NCBI GenBank assembly: GCA_017445115.1
Contig: JAFSUU010000031.1
Span: 1-32,798, forward strand
Direction: 5' to 3'
DNA: 32,798 nt
DNA from: Clostridia bacterium
Lineage (GTDB): Bacteria; Bacillota_A; Clostridia; Oscillospirales; CAG-272
Below, piece after piece: positions 7,321 through 15,173 of the stretch. The position numbers and the translations under genes are program-made. Under the pieces are notes generated by a model. The model did no database searches and was not told the DNA's origin. It worked only from the letters and a program-made list of their open reading frames with translations. Numbering within the stretch: position 1 is the first letter of the stretch; every line of letters starts with the position of its first letter.

Positions 7321-7734
7321 TTATTCCGATACTATCTGGATGCGGTTTTCAACGAGAAGTTTTTCGGTTTTTTCGTTGTCGTCGACTCTCGCGACTATGC
7401 GCGCGTGCTTGCCTTCGATAGCAACGAACGCGTACATATATTCGATATTGATGCCGTTGCCGTCGAGGATGCGGAGCACTCTTGCAAGCCCTCCCGCTTC
7501 GTTGGGCACCTTGAAGCAGACGACGTCGCGCACGTTGAAAGTGTGTCCCGCCGCTTTGATGATCTCTGCCGCGCGGTCGGTGTCGTCGGTGATGAGTCTG
7601 AGAATGCCGAAATCTTTTGTGTCAGCTATGCAGAGAGAGCGGAGGTTGACGTTTCCGCTTGCCAACAGATCGGTGATGTCGGAGATCGCCCCCTGCTTAT
7701 TTTCAACAAAGACCGATAAGTGTTTGACAGCCAT
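7321..7734 (-). CDS. Tandem ACT-domain protein
   Basis: The 137-residue protein consists of two ACT modules (about 3-66 and 70-135) with the typical beta-alpha-beta-beta-alpha-beta pattern and the glycine turns NKQGAISDIT and NEAGGLARVL. ACT domains bind small ligands, usually amino acids, at dimer interfaces and act as allosteric sensors. No catalytic domain is attached, so it is a stand-alone sensor. It sits between the phenylacetate-CoA-ligase-type gene (48 bp) and the aminotransferase (11 bp) in the T-box operon. This suggests that it senses an aromatic amino acid and modulates one of the operon's enzymes. That role is an inference. Confidence 0.88.
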   Translation of the reverse strand: MAVKHLSVFVENKQGAISDITDLLASGNVNLRSLCIADTKDFGILRLITDDTDRAAEIIKAAGHTFNVRDVVCFKVPNEAGGLARVLRILDGNGINIEYMYAFVAIEGKHARIVARVDDNEKTEKLLVENRIQIVSE

Positions 7735-7782
7735 ATTATTCTCCTTTTTCGTCGATGGGTTGATATTCGTATGATGGATCGA

Positions 7783-9099
7783 TCACTGATCGTGAAGTTT
7801 TCTGCGGTCGATGACTCTCACCGCCTTGCCCTCGCTTCTCGCTATCGTCTTGGGAGCGACGAGGTGTACGGCAGGAGATATTCCGAGCATATTGCGGAGA
7901 GCGCCCTGAATCGCTTTTTCCTTTGCGGCGACGTTTTTGACCGTGTCGTCAAACTGCTCGGGGAGGAATTCGACGAAGACGTCGAACGTGTCGCTGTTGT
8001 TGACTCTTCCGAGTTCGATCTGATAGTTGCAGGAGAAGCCCTCTTTGATAAGCACCGCTTCGATCTGAGACGGGAATACGTTGACTCCGCGGATGATCAT
8101 CATATCGTCGCTTCTGCCCATAGGTTTCGACATCCTTACGTGTGTGCGCCCGCAGGAGCACTTCGTTCTGTTGAGCACGCAAATATCGCGCGTTCTGTAT
8201 CTGAGAAGCGGGAAAGCTTCTTTGTCGAGACAGGTGAATACGAGCTCGCCCTTCGTTCCGTCGGGAAGGACTTCGCCCGTGTTGGGATCGATTATCTCGG
8301 CGATGAAGTGGTCCTCGTTTATGTGCATTCCTTTCTGCTCTTCACATTCGAACGCAACGCCGGGGCCGGACATCTCGGTGAGTCCGTAAATGTCAAACGC
8401 TTTGATGCCCATGATCTGTTCGATATTTTCTCTGATCTCCTGAGTCCACGGCTCTGCGCCGAAAATACCCGCTTTGAGCGGTATGTCGTCGGGACCGTAG
8501 CCCATTTCCTTGAGCGTCTCGCCGATGTATGCGGCATAGGAGGGAGTACAGCAGAGGATAGTCGCTTTCAGATCCATCATGAACTGGATCTGACGCTCCG
8601 TGTTGCCGGACGACATCGGGAGAGTCAGGCTTCCGAGCTTGTGTGAACCGCCGTGAAGGCCTGCGCCTCCGGTGAAGAGACCGTAACCGTAACAGACCTG
8701 GACGACATCGTCTTTCGAAGCTCCGGCGGCGACGAGCGCTCTCGCACAGCAATCTTCCCAAAGATCGATATCGTGCTGATTGTAGTACGCGATAACGCGC
8801 TTTCCGGTCGTGCCGGACGTGGACTGGATCCTGACGCAGTCGGAGAGCGGTACTGCGAGCATCCCGTAAGGGTAAGTCTCTCTGAGTTCCGCTTTCGATA
8901 TGAACGGCAGAAGATGAAGGTCCTCTATCCCGTGAATATCTTCGGGCCTTATCCCTTTTTCATCCATCAGCGCTTTGTAGAACGGAACGTGCTCGTATAC
9001 ATGTTTGACCTGTTTGACGAGCTTTTCCGACTGAAGAGTGCGGATACGCTCGGGATCCATAGTCTCGATCTCTTTTTGATAGTATCTTTTTTCTTCCAT
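7783..9099 (-). CDS. Phenylacetate-CoA ligase-type (PaaK-like) AMP-forming enzyme
   Basis: The 438-residue protein starts at the ATG preceded by AAGGA at 7 nt; a GTG 33 bases earlier overlaps the iorB stop and adds residues atypical of the family. It belongs to the PaaK branch of adenylate-forming enzymes. The P-loop is STSGTTGK (93-100), followed by FGAEPW, IYGLTEMSGPG and FTCLDKEAFPLLRYRTRD, with a C-terminal AMP-binding-associated subdomain (GVNVFPSQIEAVL). The reaction is arylacetate + ATP + CoA to arylacetyl-CoA + AMP + PPi. Next to IorAB, which interconverts arylacetyl-CoA and arylpyruvate, it links free aryl acids to the oxidoreductase. Because it is AMP-forming and costs two ATP equivalents, activation of an acid is more likely than ATP gain. 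Confidence 0.9.
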   Translation of the reverse strand: MEEKRYYQKEIETMDPERIRTLQSEKLVKQVKHVYEHVPFYKALMDEKGIRPEDIHGIEDLHLLPFISKAELRETYPYGMLAVPLSDCVRIQSTSGTTGKRVIAYYNQHDIDLWEDCCARALVAAGASKDDVVQVCYGYGLFTGGAGLHGGSHKLGSLTLPMSSGNTERQIQFMMDLKATILCCTPSYAAYIGETLKEMGYGPDDIPLKAGIFGAEPWTQEIRENIEQIMGIKAFDIYGLTEMSGPGVAFECEEQKGMHINEDHFIAEIIDPNTGEVLPDGTKGELVFTCLDKEAFPLLRYRTRDICVLNRTKCSCGRTHVRMSKPMGRSDDMMIIRGVNVFPSQIEAVLIKEGFSCNYQIELGRVNNSDTFDVFVEFLPEQFDDTVKNVAAKEKAIQGALRNMLGISPAVHLVAPKTIARSEGKAVRVIDRRKLHDQ

Positions 9100-9128
9100 T
9101 TTCTTATCCTTGATTTTTAGAATTCTTC

Positions 9129-9698
9129 TCACGCTCTCCCGAGAGTGAACGCTTTTTTATTCAGCTCCGCAAATTTCGGAGCCACGGTGTCTTCTATAGC
9201 CTTAAGCCATTTTTCTTCGGAAAAGTCAAAATATTTTGAGAGTCTTCCCATGAGGACAATATTAACGCATTTAGGGGAACCGGCTTCGAGCGCCAGTGAG
9301 AGCGCGTCTATACCGTCAACTTCGACGCCGAGTTTCTTCAACTCGTCGAGAACGTCGTGAGGGTATTCGGAGTTTCCCGTGATGACCGGCATCGGATCGA
9401 TCTCCTGAAGGTTCGTAACGATCTTTCCGCCGGCTTTGAGACATTCGGTGTAGCGCGCTGCCTCAAGCTTTTCAAACGAAACGATGAAGTCGGCTTCACC
9501 GCGGGAGATCACGGGTGAGTAGACTTTGTCCGCGCACCTGACGTACGTCACGACGCTTCCTCCGCGCTGGCTCATTCCGTGTACTTCGGAGACTTTAACG
9601 TCGTATCCTTCGTCTGCGAAAAGCTTGCCGAGCAGTTTCGACGCGAGAAGAGAGCCCTGTCCGCCGACGCCGACGATCATAATGTTGATGCTTTTCAT
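9129..9698 (-). CDS. iorB: Indolepyruvate ferredoxin oxidoreductase, beta subunit
   Basis: The 189-residue protein is the gamma-type domain of 2-oxoacid:ferredoxin oxidoreductases. It opens with GVGGQGSLLASKLL and contains SEVHGMSQRGGSV, a signature of IorB/PorG-like subunits. Together with IorA it catalyses the reversible, ferredoxin-linked conversion of arylpyruvate + CoA to arylacetyl-CoA + CO2. Its ATG overlaps the stop of iorA by 4 bp (ATGA), so the subunits are translationally coupled. The downstream ligase follows at once. It is cytosolic. Confidence 0.95.
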   Translation of the reverse strand: MKSINIMIVGVGGQGSLLASKLLGKLFADEGYDVKVSEVHGMSQRGGSVVTYVRCADKVYSPVISRGEADFIVSFEKLEAARYTECLKAGGKIVTNLQEIDPMPVITGNSEYPHDVLDELKKLGVEVDGIDALSLALEAGSPKCVNIVLMGRLSKYFDFSEEKWLKAIEDTVAPKFAELNKKAFTLGRA

Positions 9699-11437
9699 TT
9701 TGTCTCACCTCCGTCGATCGCGCCGAACGCGCAAAGCTGTGAGCATACGCCGCAACCGGTGCAGAGCGTTGCGTCGATCGCCGCTTTTCCGTCCTTGATG
9801 CTTATCGCGGGACAGCCTATCTTCATGCAGGCACGGCAGGTGCGGCAGCGGTCGCGGTCGATCGTGATCGGTCCGCGGTGCTTGACGTATTTCAGAAGCG
9901 CGCAGGGACGGCGTGAGATTATGACGGACGGTTCGGCAGCCGCCGTTTCCTCCTTTACCGCCGCTTCGGTCGCCTTGATATCGTAAGGATCGACGACTCT
10001 GACGCGGTTGATCCCGAGCGCATGGCAGAGCGCTTCAAGGTCGATCTTCGTCGCGGGATCGCCTTTGATATTGTAGCCGGTCGTGGGGTTCTGCTGATGT
10101 CCGGTCATACCTGTAATGGAGTTGTCGAGGATGATGACGGTCGAATTTGTCGCGTTGTACGCGATATTCGCAAGACCGGTCATTCCCGAGTGCATAAACG
10201 TCGAATCTCCGATAACGCAGACCGTCTTTGACTCGCGCTCACCTTTCGACGCTTTGTTGAAGCCGTGGATGCCGGATACCGACGCGCCCATACAGAGCAC
10301 GGAGTCTATCGCGTTGAGAGGCGACGCCGAACCGAGCGTGTAGCATCCGATGTCGCCGAGCACCGTGTATTTGTTCTTCGCGAGAACGTAGAACAGTCCG
10401 CGGTGAGGACATCCGGCGCACATAACGGGAGGACGGACGGGGATGTTGTCGGGAGCTTTTGTATACTCTTTTGCGGGAAGTCCGAGAGCCGACGCGATCA
10501 CCGCTTGCGAAAATTCTCCGGTGACCGGGAAGAGGCTCTTGCCCTCGACCGCAACGCCGATCGTTTTGCAGTGGTTCTCGATCACGGGATCGAGCTCTTC
10601 TATGACGACGACTCTTTCACATTTCGACGCGAAATCCTTTATGAGCTTCACCGGAAGCGGATTGACGAGTCCGAGCTTCAGCACCGATACCGTGTCGCCG
10701 AAAACTTCTTTGACGTATTCGTAGCAGGTCCCGGACGTGATGATGCCGAGCGCGGAGCCTTCCGCAACTTCGGCCCTGTTGAGCGGCGACGTTTCCGCAA
10801 GCTCGACGAGAGACGCGGTCCTAGCTTCAACTACGGGATGGCGGCGAATCGCGTTAGCCGGCGCCATAATGAATTTCTGAGGATTTTTTACGTATTCCGC
10901 AGCGGGCTTTTCGATCCTGTCCTCCATTTCGACCGCGCACTGGCAGTGAGCTATTCTCGTGCAAGTTCTGAAGAGGACCGGAGTGTCGTATTTTTCGGAA
11001 ATATCGAAAGCGGTCTTGATGAACTCTTTAGCCTCGACGGAGTCGGAGGGCTCGAGCATCGGAACTTTCGCCGCTATCGCGTAGTGGCGGGAGTCCTGCT
11101 CGTTTTGTGAGGAGTGCATACCGGGATCGTCCGCAACGCAGACGACAAGCCCGCCGTTCACGCCGGTATAAGAAAGTGTGAAAAGGGGATCCGCCGCGAC
11201 GTTCAGACCGACGTGCTTCATACAGCATGCCGCTCTCGCGCCGGCGAGGGACGCTCCGAACGCGACCTCGGTCGCGACTTTTTCGTTCGGAGCCCATTCG
11301 CAGTATATTTCATCATATTTTGCCGCGTATTCCGTGATCTCTGTCGACGGAGTACCCGGATAACTTGAAACGACCGAGCAGCCTGCCTCGTAGAGACCGC
11401 GGGCGGCGGCTTCGTTTCCCAACATCATTTTTTTCAA
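9695..11437 (-). CDS. iorA: Indolepyruvate ferredoxin oxidoreductase, alpha subunit
   Basis: The 580-residue subunit has the order typical of IorA. An N-terminal pyrimidine-binding domain (SSYPGTPSTEITE, ~24-36) comes first. A thiamine-diphosphate domain follows, with CPHRGLFY, GDIGCYTLG and the Mg-site GDSTFMHSG ... DNSITGMTG. At the C terminus are two 4Fe-4S ferredoxin motifs, CRTCRACMKIGCP and CTGCGVCSQLC. The start is TTG, chosen because GAGGTG lies 6 nt upstream and the MKKxxLGNEA start is typical of the family. Known substrates are aryl pyruvates, and the reaction is reversible. In some methanogens it runs reductively to make aromatic amino acids from aryl acids. The tyrosine T-box upstream points to that direction here. 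Confidence 0.95.
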   Translation of the reverse strand: MKKMMLGNEAAARGLYEAGCSVVSSYPGTPSTEITEYAAKYDEIYCEWAPNEKVATEVAFGASLAGARAACCMKHVGLNVAADPLFTLSYTGVNGGLVVCVADDPGMHSSQNEQDSRHYAIAAKVPMLEPSDSVEAKEFIKTAFDISEKYDTPVLFRTCTRIAHCQCAVEMEDRIEKPAAEYVKNPQKFIMAPANAIRRHPVVEARTASLVELAETSPLNRAEVAEGSALGIITSGTCYEYVKEVFGDTVSVLKLGLVNPLPVKLIKDFASKCERVVVIEELDPVIENHCKTIGVAVEGKSLFPVTGEFSQAVIASALGLPAKEYTKAPDNIPVRPPVMCAGCPHRGLFYVLAKNKYTVLGDIGCYTLGSASPLNAIDSVLCMGASVSGIHGFNKASKGERESKTVCVIGDSTFMHSGMTGLANIAYNATNSTVIILDNSITGMTGHQQNPTTGYNIKGDPATKIDLEALCHALGINRVRVVDPYDIKATEAAVKEETAAAEPSVIISRRPCALLKYVKHRGPITIDRDRCRTCRACMKIGCPAISIKDGKAAIDATLCTGCGVCSQLCAFGAIDGGETK

Positions 11438-11473
11438 GTGTTACACCTCGCAGGTAATATTTTATAAAGTCGA

Positions 11474-13036
11474 TCAGTCTTCTTCAAGAGAGTGTTCCGC
11501 AGGGACGAGCACGCGCTTGTCGTAGCAGGAGAACATTTCGTCCGTGTTCGAGGGGCGCGATTTTGTGAACGCGCTGACGATCGGTACTATTATAAGGCCG
11601 CCGACCATAGCGAACACGCCCGAGTAGAGCGAGTTCTTGAATACGAAACCGAGAACTCCTCCCGATACCGTGAATACGCCGAGCGATATGAGAAGCTGAA
11701 CGATCATGATGCCGACGCCCCACGCGAACGACGCCCAAACAGCGGCGCGCGTTGTCTTCTTGGAATACAGACCGTACAGGAACGGAGCGAGGAAAGCTCC
11801 GGCAAGAGCGCCCCAGGAGACGCCCATCATCTGCGCGATGAACACGAAATCTTTCCAGACGGAATCTTTGAGTATCGCGATGACGGCGGAAAGCACGATG
11901 AAGAATACTATCAGCAATCTCATAAGAAGGAGCTTCTTCTTCTCGCCGACCTGTTTCTTGGAAGCGGGGATTATGACGTCGAGCGTCAGCGTTGACGACG
12001 ACGTGAGCACGAGAGACGAGAGCGTCGACATTGACGCTGCGAGAACGAGAACTATTACTATCGCGATGATCGCGGGGGACAGTCCTTTGAGCATCGACGG
12101 GATGACGGAGTCAAAGCCGCCGACCGGGCGTCCGTCGACCGTCTCGATGTCAAAAGCTCTTCCGAAGCCGCCGAGGAAGTAACAGCCGCCGGCGACGATG
12201 ATAGCGAATACGGTGGAAATGATCGTTCCTTTTCTGATCGCCGCCTCGTTTTTGATCGCATAGAATTTTCCGACCATCTGAGGAAGTCCCCAGGTCCCGA
12301 GTGACGTCAGCATTACGACGAAGATCAAGAACACCGGGTTCGTTCCGAGGAACGAGGTGTACTGCCATCCGGCTTTCTCGGCGAGCGCTTCAAACGAACC
12401 GGAGAGACCGCCGTTGACGCGGAGCACCGCGATCACTACCGCGACGATACCTCCGAGCATGATGATACCCTGGATGAAGTCGTTGATCGCCGTCGCCATA
12501 TAGCCTCCGAACACGACGTAGATGCCTGTCAGGACAGCCATAACTGCGATGCACACCCAGTAAGGAATGTCAAACGCTATATTGAAGAGGCTTGACAGAC
12601 CGTTGTAAAGAGAAGCGGTGTACGGGATAAGGAATACGAATACGATAACGGAAGCCACTATCTTCAGCGCGGGACTGCCGTATCTCTTTTCGAAAAAGTC
12701 GGGCATCGTCTTGGAATTGAGATGCTGAGTCATGACTCTCGTGCGGCGCCCGAGGATGTTCCATGCGAGAAGGGAACCGATGAACGCGTTGCCGAGGCCG
12801 ATCCATGTCGACGCCACGCCGAAGTTCCAGCCGAACTGTCCGGCGTATCCGACGAAGATGACCGCTGAAAAGTAGGACGTGCCGAACGCAAAGGCCGTGA
12901 GCCACGGTCCGACCGCTCTGCCGCCGAGCACGAAGCCGTCGACGTTGGTCGCGTGGCGTCTCGAATAAATGCCGACGCCTATCATCAGCGCGAAAAATAC
13001 GGTTATGAGTATTGCGGTTAGAATTTGTGCTGTCAT
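11474..13036 (-). CDS. Sodium:solute symporter (SSS family)
   Basis: The 520-residue, strongly hydrophobic protein has about 13 membrane spans and SSS-family features: an N-terminal VGIYSRRHATNVDGFVLGGR loop, GYAGQFGWNFG, FFEKRYGS and FGGYMATAINDFIQG. These carriers use the Na+ gradient to import small organic solutes such as proline, pantothenate, acetate and other monocarboxylates. Its place between an acyl-CoA synthetase gene (14 bp) and iorA (36 bp), under a tyrosine T-box, makes import of an aryl carboxylate the simplest proposal. Transport of an aromatic amino acid or other solute cannot be excluded. Family assignment is firm; substrate is inferred. Confidence 0.9.
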   Translation of the reverse strand: MTAQILTAILITVFFALMIGVGIYSRRHATNVDGFVLGGRAVGPWLTAFAFGTSYFSAVIFVGYAGQFGWNFGVASTWIGLGNAFIGSLLAWNILGRRTRVMTQHLNSKTMPDFFEKRYGSPALKIVASVIVFVFLIPYTASLYNGLSSLFNIAFDIPYWVCIAVMAVLTGIYVVFGGYMATAINDFIQGIIMLGGIVAVVIAVLRVNGGLSGSFEALAEKAGWQYTSFLGTNPVFLIFVVMLTSLGTWGLPQMVGKFYAIKNEAAIRKGTIISTVFAIIVAGGCYFLGGFGRAFDIETVDGRPVGGFDSVIPSMLKGLSPAIIAIVIVLVLAASMSTLSSLVLTSSSTLTLDVIIPASKKQVGEKKKLLLMRLLIVFFIVLSAVIAILKDSVWKDFVFIAQMMGVSWGALAGAFLAPFLYGLYSKKTTRAAVWASFAWGVGIMIVQLLISLGVFTVSGGVLGFVFKNSLYSGVFAMVGGLIIVPIVSAFTKSRPSNTDEMFSCYDKRVLVPAEHSLEED

Positions 13037-13050
13037 TTCAATACCTCCGG

Positions 13051-14694
13051 TCAGCCCATAGTCTGAACTTCAACGAGTCTGCCCTTGCAGTAGATCTCAC
13101 GAAGGCGGGGCTTTTCGATCTTGCCCGTAGGATTTCTCGGGACTTTTGCAAAAATTATTTTACGCGGACGCTTGTACTTCGGAAGCGCGAGACAGAATTC
13201 GTTCATCTCTTCCTCGGAGGATTCAGCGCCCTCTTTGAGTTCTATTATCGCCGCCGCGATCTCGCCGAGACGTTTGTCGGGAAGACCGATGACCGCGACG
13301 TCTTTTATCTTATCGTTTGCACGTAAGAAATCTTCTATCTGCACCGGATAAAGGTTTTCTCCGCCGGTGATGATGACGTCTTTTTTACGGTCGACAAGAT
13401 AGATGAAACCGTCCTCGTCCTCTTTCGCCATATCTCCGGTGAGGAGCCATTCTCCGCGCATGACTTCCGCCGTTGCCTCAGGGTTCTTATAGTAGCATTT
13501 CATCACGCCGCGCCCTTTGACCGCGAGTTCTCCGACCTCTCCCTTTGCGACCGGGTTGCCGGCCTCGTCGATGATCTTCGTTTCCCAGAGATAGCCCGCT
13601 TTGCCGATCGCGCCGACTTTGTCGATGTTCTCAACTCCGAGGTGTACGCATCCGGGACCGATCGATTCGGAAAGACCGTAGTTCGTGTCGTAATCGTGAT
13701 TCGGGAACACGCTCTTCCATCTCTTGATCAAAGACGGGGGAACGGGCTGCGCTCCGACGTGCATAAGGCGCCATTGCGAAAGCCTGAAATCTTCAAGCTT
13801 CAGTTCCCCGCGCTCAAGCGTGTCGAGGATATCCTGTACCCACGGAACGAGGAGCCATACTATCGTCGCTTTTTCTTCGGACACAGTCTGAAGCACCCAT
13901 TCCGGCTTTACGCCGCGAAGGAGGACCGCCTTGCCTCCGGTGAGGAGCGAGCCGAACCAGTGCATTTTAGCACCGGTGTGATAGAGCGGAGGGATACAGA
14001 GAAAGACGTCGTCTTTCGTCTGGGAGTGATGCTTCTGCTCGGTGAGGCACGATGCGACGAGCGCGTCGTGACGGTGAAGTATCGCCTTCGGGAATCCGGT
14101 CGTACCGGATGAAAAATAGATGACCGCGTCGTCCTCGTCCTTTATCTCCACGGGAGGGACCATCGACGAGCAGTAGTAAGTCATTTCGTCGTAGTTATCC
14201 GCGTATGCGGGAGTCTCCGATTTTTTGCCGACGAAGAAGAAATCGTCGATGCGCGTCAGCTCGTCTTTTACGGCGTCGATACGCTCCGTAAATTCGGGGC
14301 CGAATATCAGCATACGGGAATCGGAAAGATCGAGACAGTATTTGATCTCGTCCGACGAGTAGCGGTAGTTCATTGGAACGGCGAGAGCGCCGGTCTTCAG
14401 AATACCGAAGTAGATCGGCAGCCATTCAAGGCAGTTCATAAGCAGGATGGCAACTTTATCGCCGCGCTTGATGCCGCGCGTGAAAAGCAGGTTTGCGAAC
14501 CTGTTGGCTTTGACGTCAAATTCTTTCCACGTCATCTCTCTGCGGTAGCGGTCCGCTTCCGAGTTCGTGTCGATAAGGTTGTACTCACGCCAGGTGACGT
14601 GCTTTTCGGGCTGATTTGCCGGGTTGATCTCTACCAGCGCGACGTCAAGCGGGTAGATCTTTGCGTTTCTCTCGAGAAAGTCTGTGATTGGCAT
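13051..14694 (-). CDS. AMP-forming acyl-CoA synthetase (fatty-acid/aryl-acid CoA ligase family)
   Basis: The 547-residue ANL-family ligase has all core motifs: A3 YFSSGTTGFPK (193-203), A5 NYGLSES (~338-344), A7 TGD (419-421), A8 DRKKDVIITGGENLYP (~435-450) and the A10 catalytic Lys525 in NPTGKIEK. It adenylates a carboxylic acid and transfers it to CoA. It is the first gene of the T-box operon, with AAAAGGA 9 nt before the ATG. It differs in length and motifs from the PaaK-type ligase later in the same operon, so the operon carries two acid-activating enzymes, perhaps for different acids. The substrate cannot be read from sequence. Candidates are phenylacetate, 4-hydroxyphenylacetate, indoleacetate, phenylpropionates or medium-chain acids. 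Confidence 0.9.
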   Translation of the reverse strand: MPITDFLERNAKIYPLDVALVEINPANQPEKHVTWREYNLIDTNSEADRYRREMTWKEFDVKANRFANLLFTRGIKRGDKVAILLMNCLEWLPIYFGILKTGALAVPMNYRYSSDEIKYCLDLSDSRMLIFGPEFTERIDAVKDELTRIDDFFFVGKKSETPAYADNYDEMTYYCSSMVPPVEIKDEDDAVIYFSSGTTGFPKAILHRHDALVASCLTEQKHHSQTKDDVFLCIPPLYHTGAKMHWFGSLLTGGKAVLLRGVKPEWVLQTVSEEKATIVWLLVPWVQDILDTLERGELKLEDFRLSQWRLMHVGAQPVPPSLIKRWKSVFPNHDYDTNYGLSESIGPGCVHLGVENIDKVGAIGKAGYLWETKIIDEAGNPVAKGEVGELAVKGRGVMKCYYKNPEATAEVMRGEWLLTGDMAKEDEDGFIYLVDRKKDVIITGGENLYPVQIEDFLRANDKIKDVAVIGLPDKRLGEIAAAIIELKEGAESSEEEMNEFCLALPKYKRPRKIIFAKVPRNPTGKIEKPRLREIYCKGRLVEVQTMG

Positions 14695-14727
14695 TGTTTC
14701 GGTTCCTTTTCTTTTTCTTGCGCAGGG

Positions 14728-15003
14728 AAAAATAAAAGCCCCTGCACTTTATTCGTACAGAGGGCGATTTAAGTCGCGGTACCACCTCTATTCGCGAAGA
14801 CCTTGCGATCCTCGCCTCGTCAGGCACTCTATATGCCTTACCCGTTTTACGGTGGGTGTCCGTCGCGGTTTTGGCATCTTGGCGTTTGCCGCGCAGCTCG
14901 CGGAATGTATTCGCGGTGAGCGTCTCTCCGTCTTACACCTGCCGACGGCTCTCTTTGCAGACTGTCTCTCCGTTACTTGTTTCCGGTCATCGCTTTATAT
15001 TTA
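14728..15003 (-). ncRNA. T-box riboswitch leader, tyrosine specifier (UAC)
   Basis: On the minus strand a ~275-nt leader precedes the acyl-CoA synthetase gene. Stem I has the AAACAAGTAACGG motif on its 5' side and the AGAGAG...GGTGTAA distal elements. The 3' side of the specifier loop reads GAA-TAC-ATT; the codon TAC (plus-strand 14907-14909) is tyrosine, in the place where GAA precedes the specifier in other T-boxes. The T-box proper, TGGTACCGCG, is at 14775-14784. Its UGGU would pair with an ACCA tRNA end, as expected for tRNA-Tyr with discriminator A. AGAGG (14785-14789) can pair with CCTCT (14759-14763) as antiterminator. Alternatively CCTCT joins the terminator stem (arms 14755-14765 and 14738-14747) followed by TTTTATTTTT (14728-14737). 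Uncharged tRNA-Tyr should therefore switch the operon on. Confidence 0.9.
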
Positions 15004-15012
15004 TGATACAAG

Positions 15013-15041
15013 AGTATATCATAATAAAAATACTTTGTCAA
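15013..15041 (-). promoter_or_regulatory. Consensus promoter of the T-box operon
   Basis: On the minus strand, TTGACA (15036-15041), a 17-nt spacer and TATACT (15013-15018). The predicted start near 15006 places the whole T-box in the transcript. Confidence 0.88.
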
Positions 15042-15112
15042 GCGAAAATAACGATTTACTGAAATAATTGATAATAAAAACGCGATTATCGGCATTAATG
15101 GTAAAATATTGC

Positions 15113-15141
15113 TTGAACTCTCGGCTCCGATGTGGTATCAT
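15113..15141 (+). promoter_or_regulatory. Promoter of manA
   Basis: TTGAAC (15113-15118), a 17-nt spacer and TATCAT (15136-15141). It is divergent from the T-box promoter and ~30 bp upstream of the manA ATG. Confidence 0.7.
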
Positions 15142-15173
15142 AATGATATAAAACCACGTTTCAAGGAGATATT

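Noticed and set aside
7720..8646. Long plus-strand open frame (308 codons) opposite the PaaK-type gene
   Set aside because: It runs antisense to a strongly conserved enzyme, has no ribosome binding site and no recognisable domain; it is a GC-driven shadow.
10265..11110. 281-codon plus-strand frame opposite iorA
   Set aside because: Arg-rich, no domain, fully antisense to a gene with all IorA motifs intact.
14900..14916. Tryptophan or phenylalanine specificity for the T-box, suggested by the indolepyruvate oxidoreductase
   Set aside because: The codon in the specifier position after GAA reads TAC; no TGG, TTC or TTT lies in that loop.
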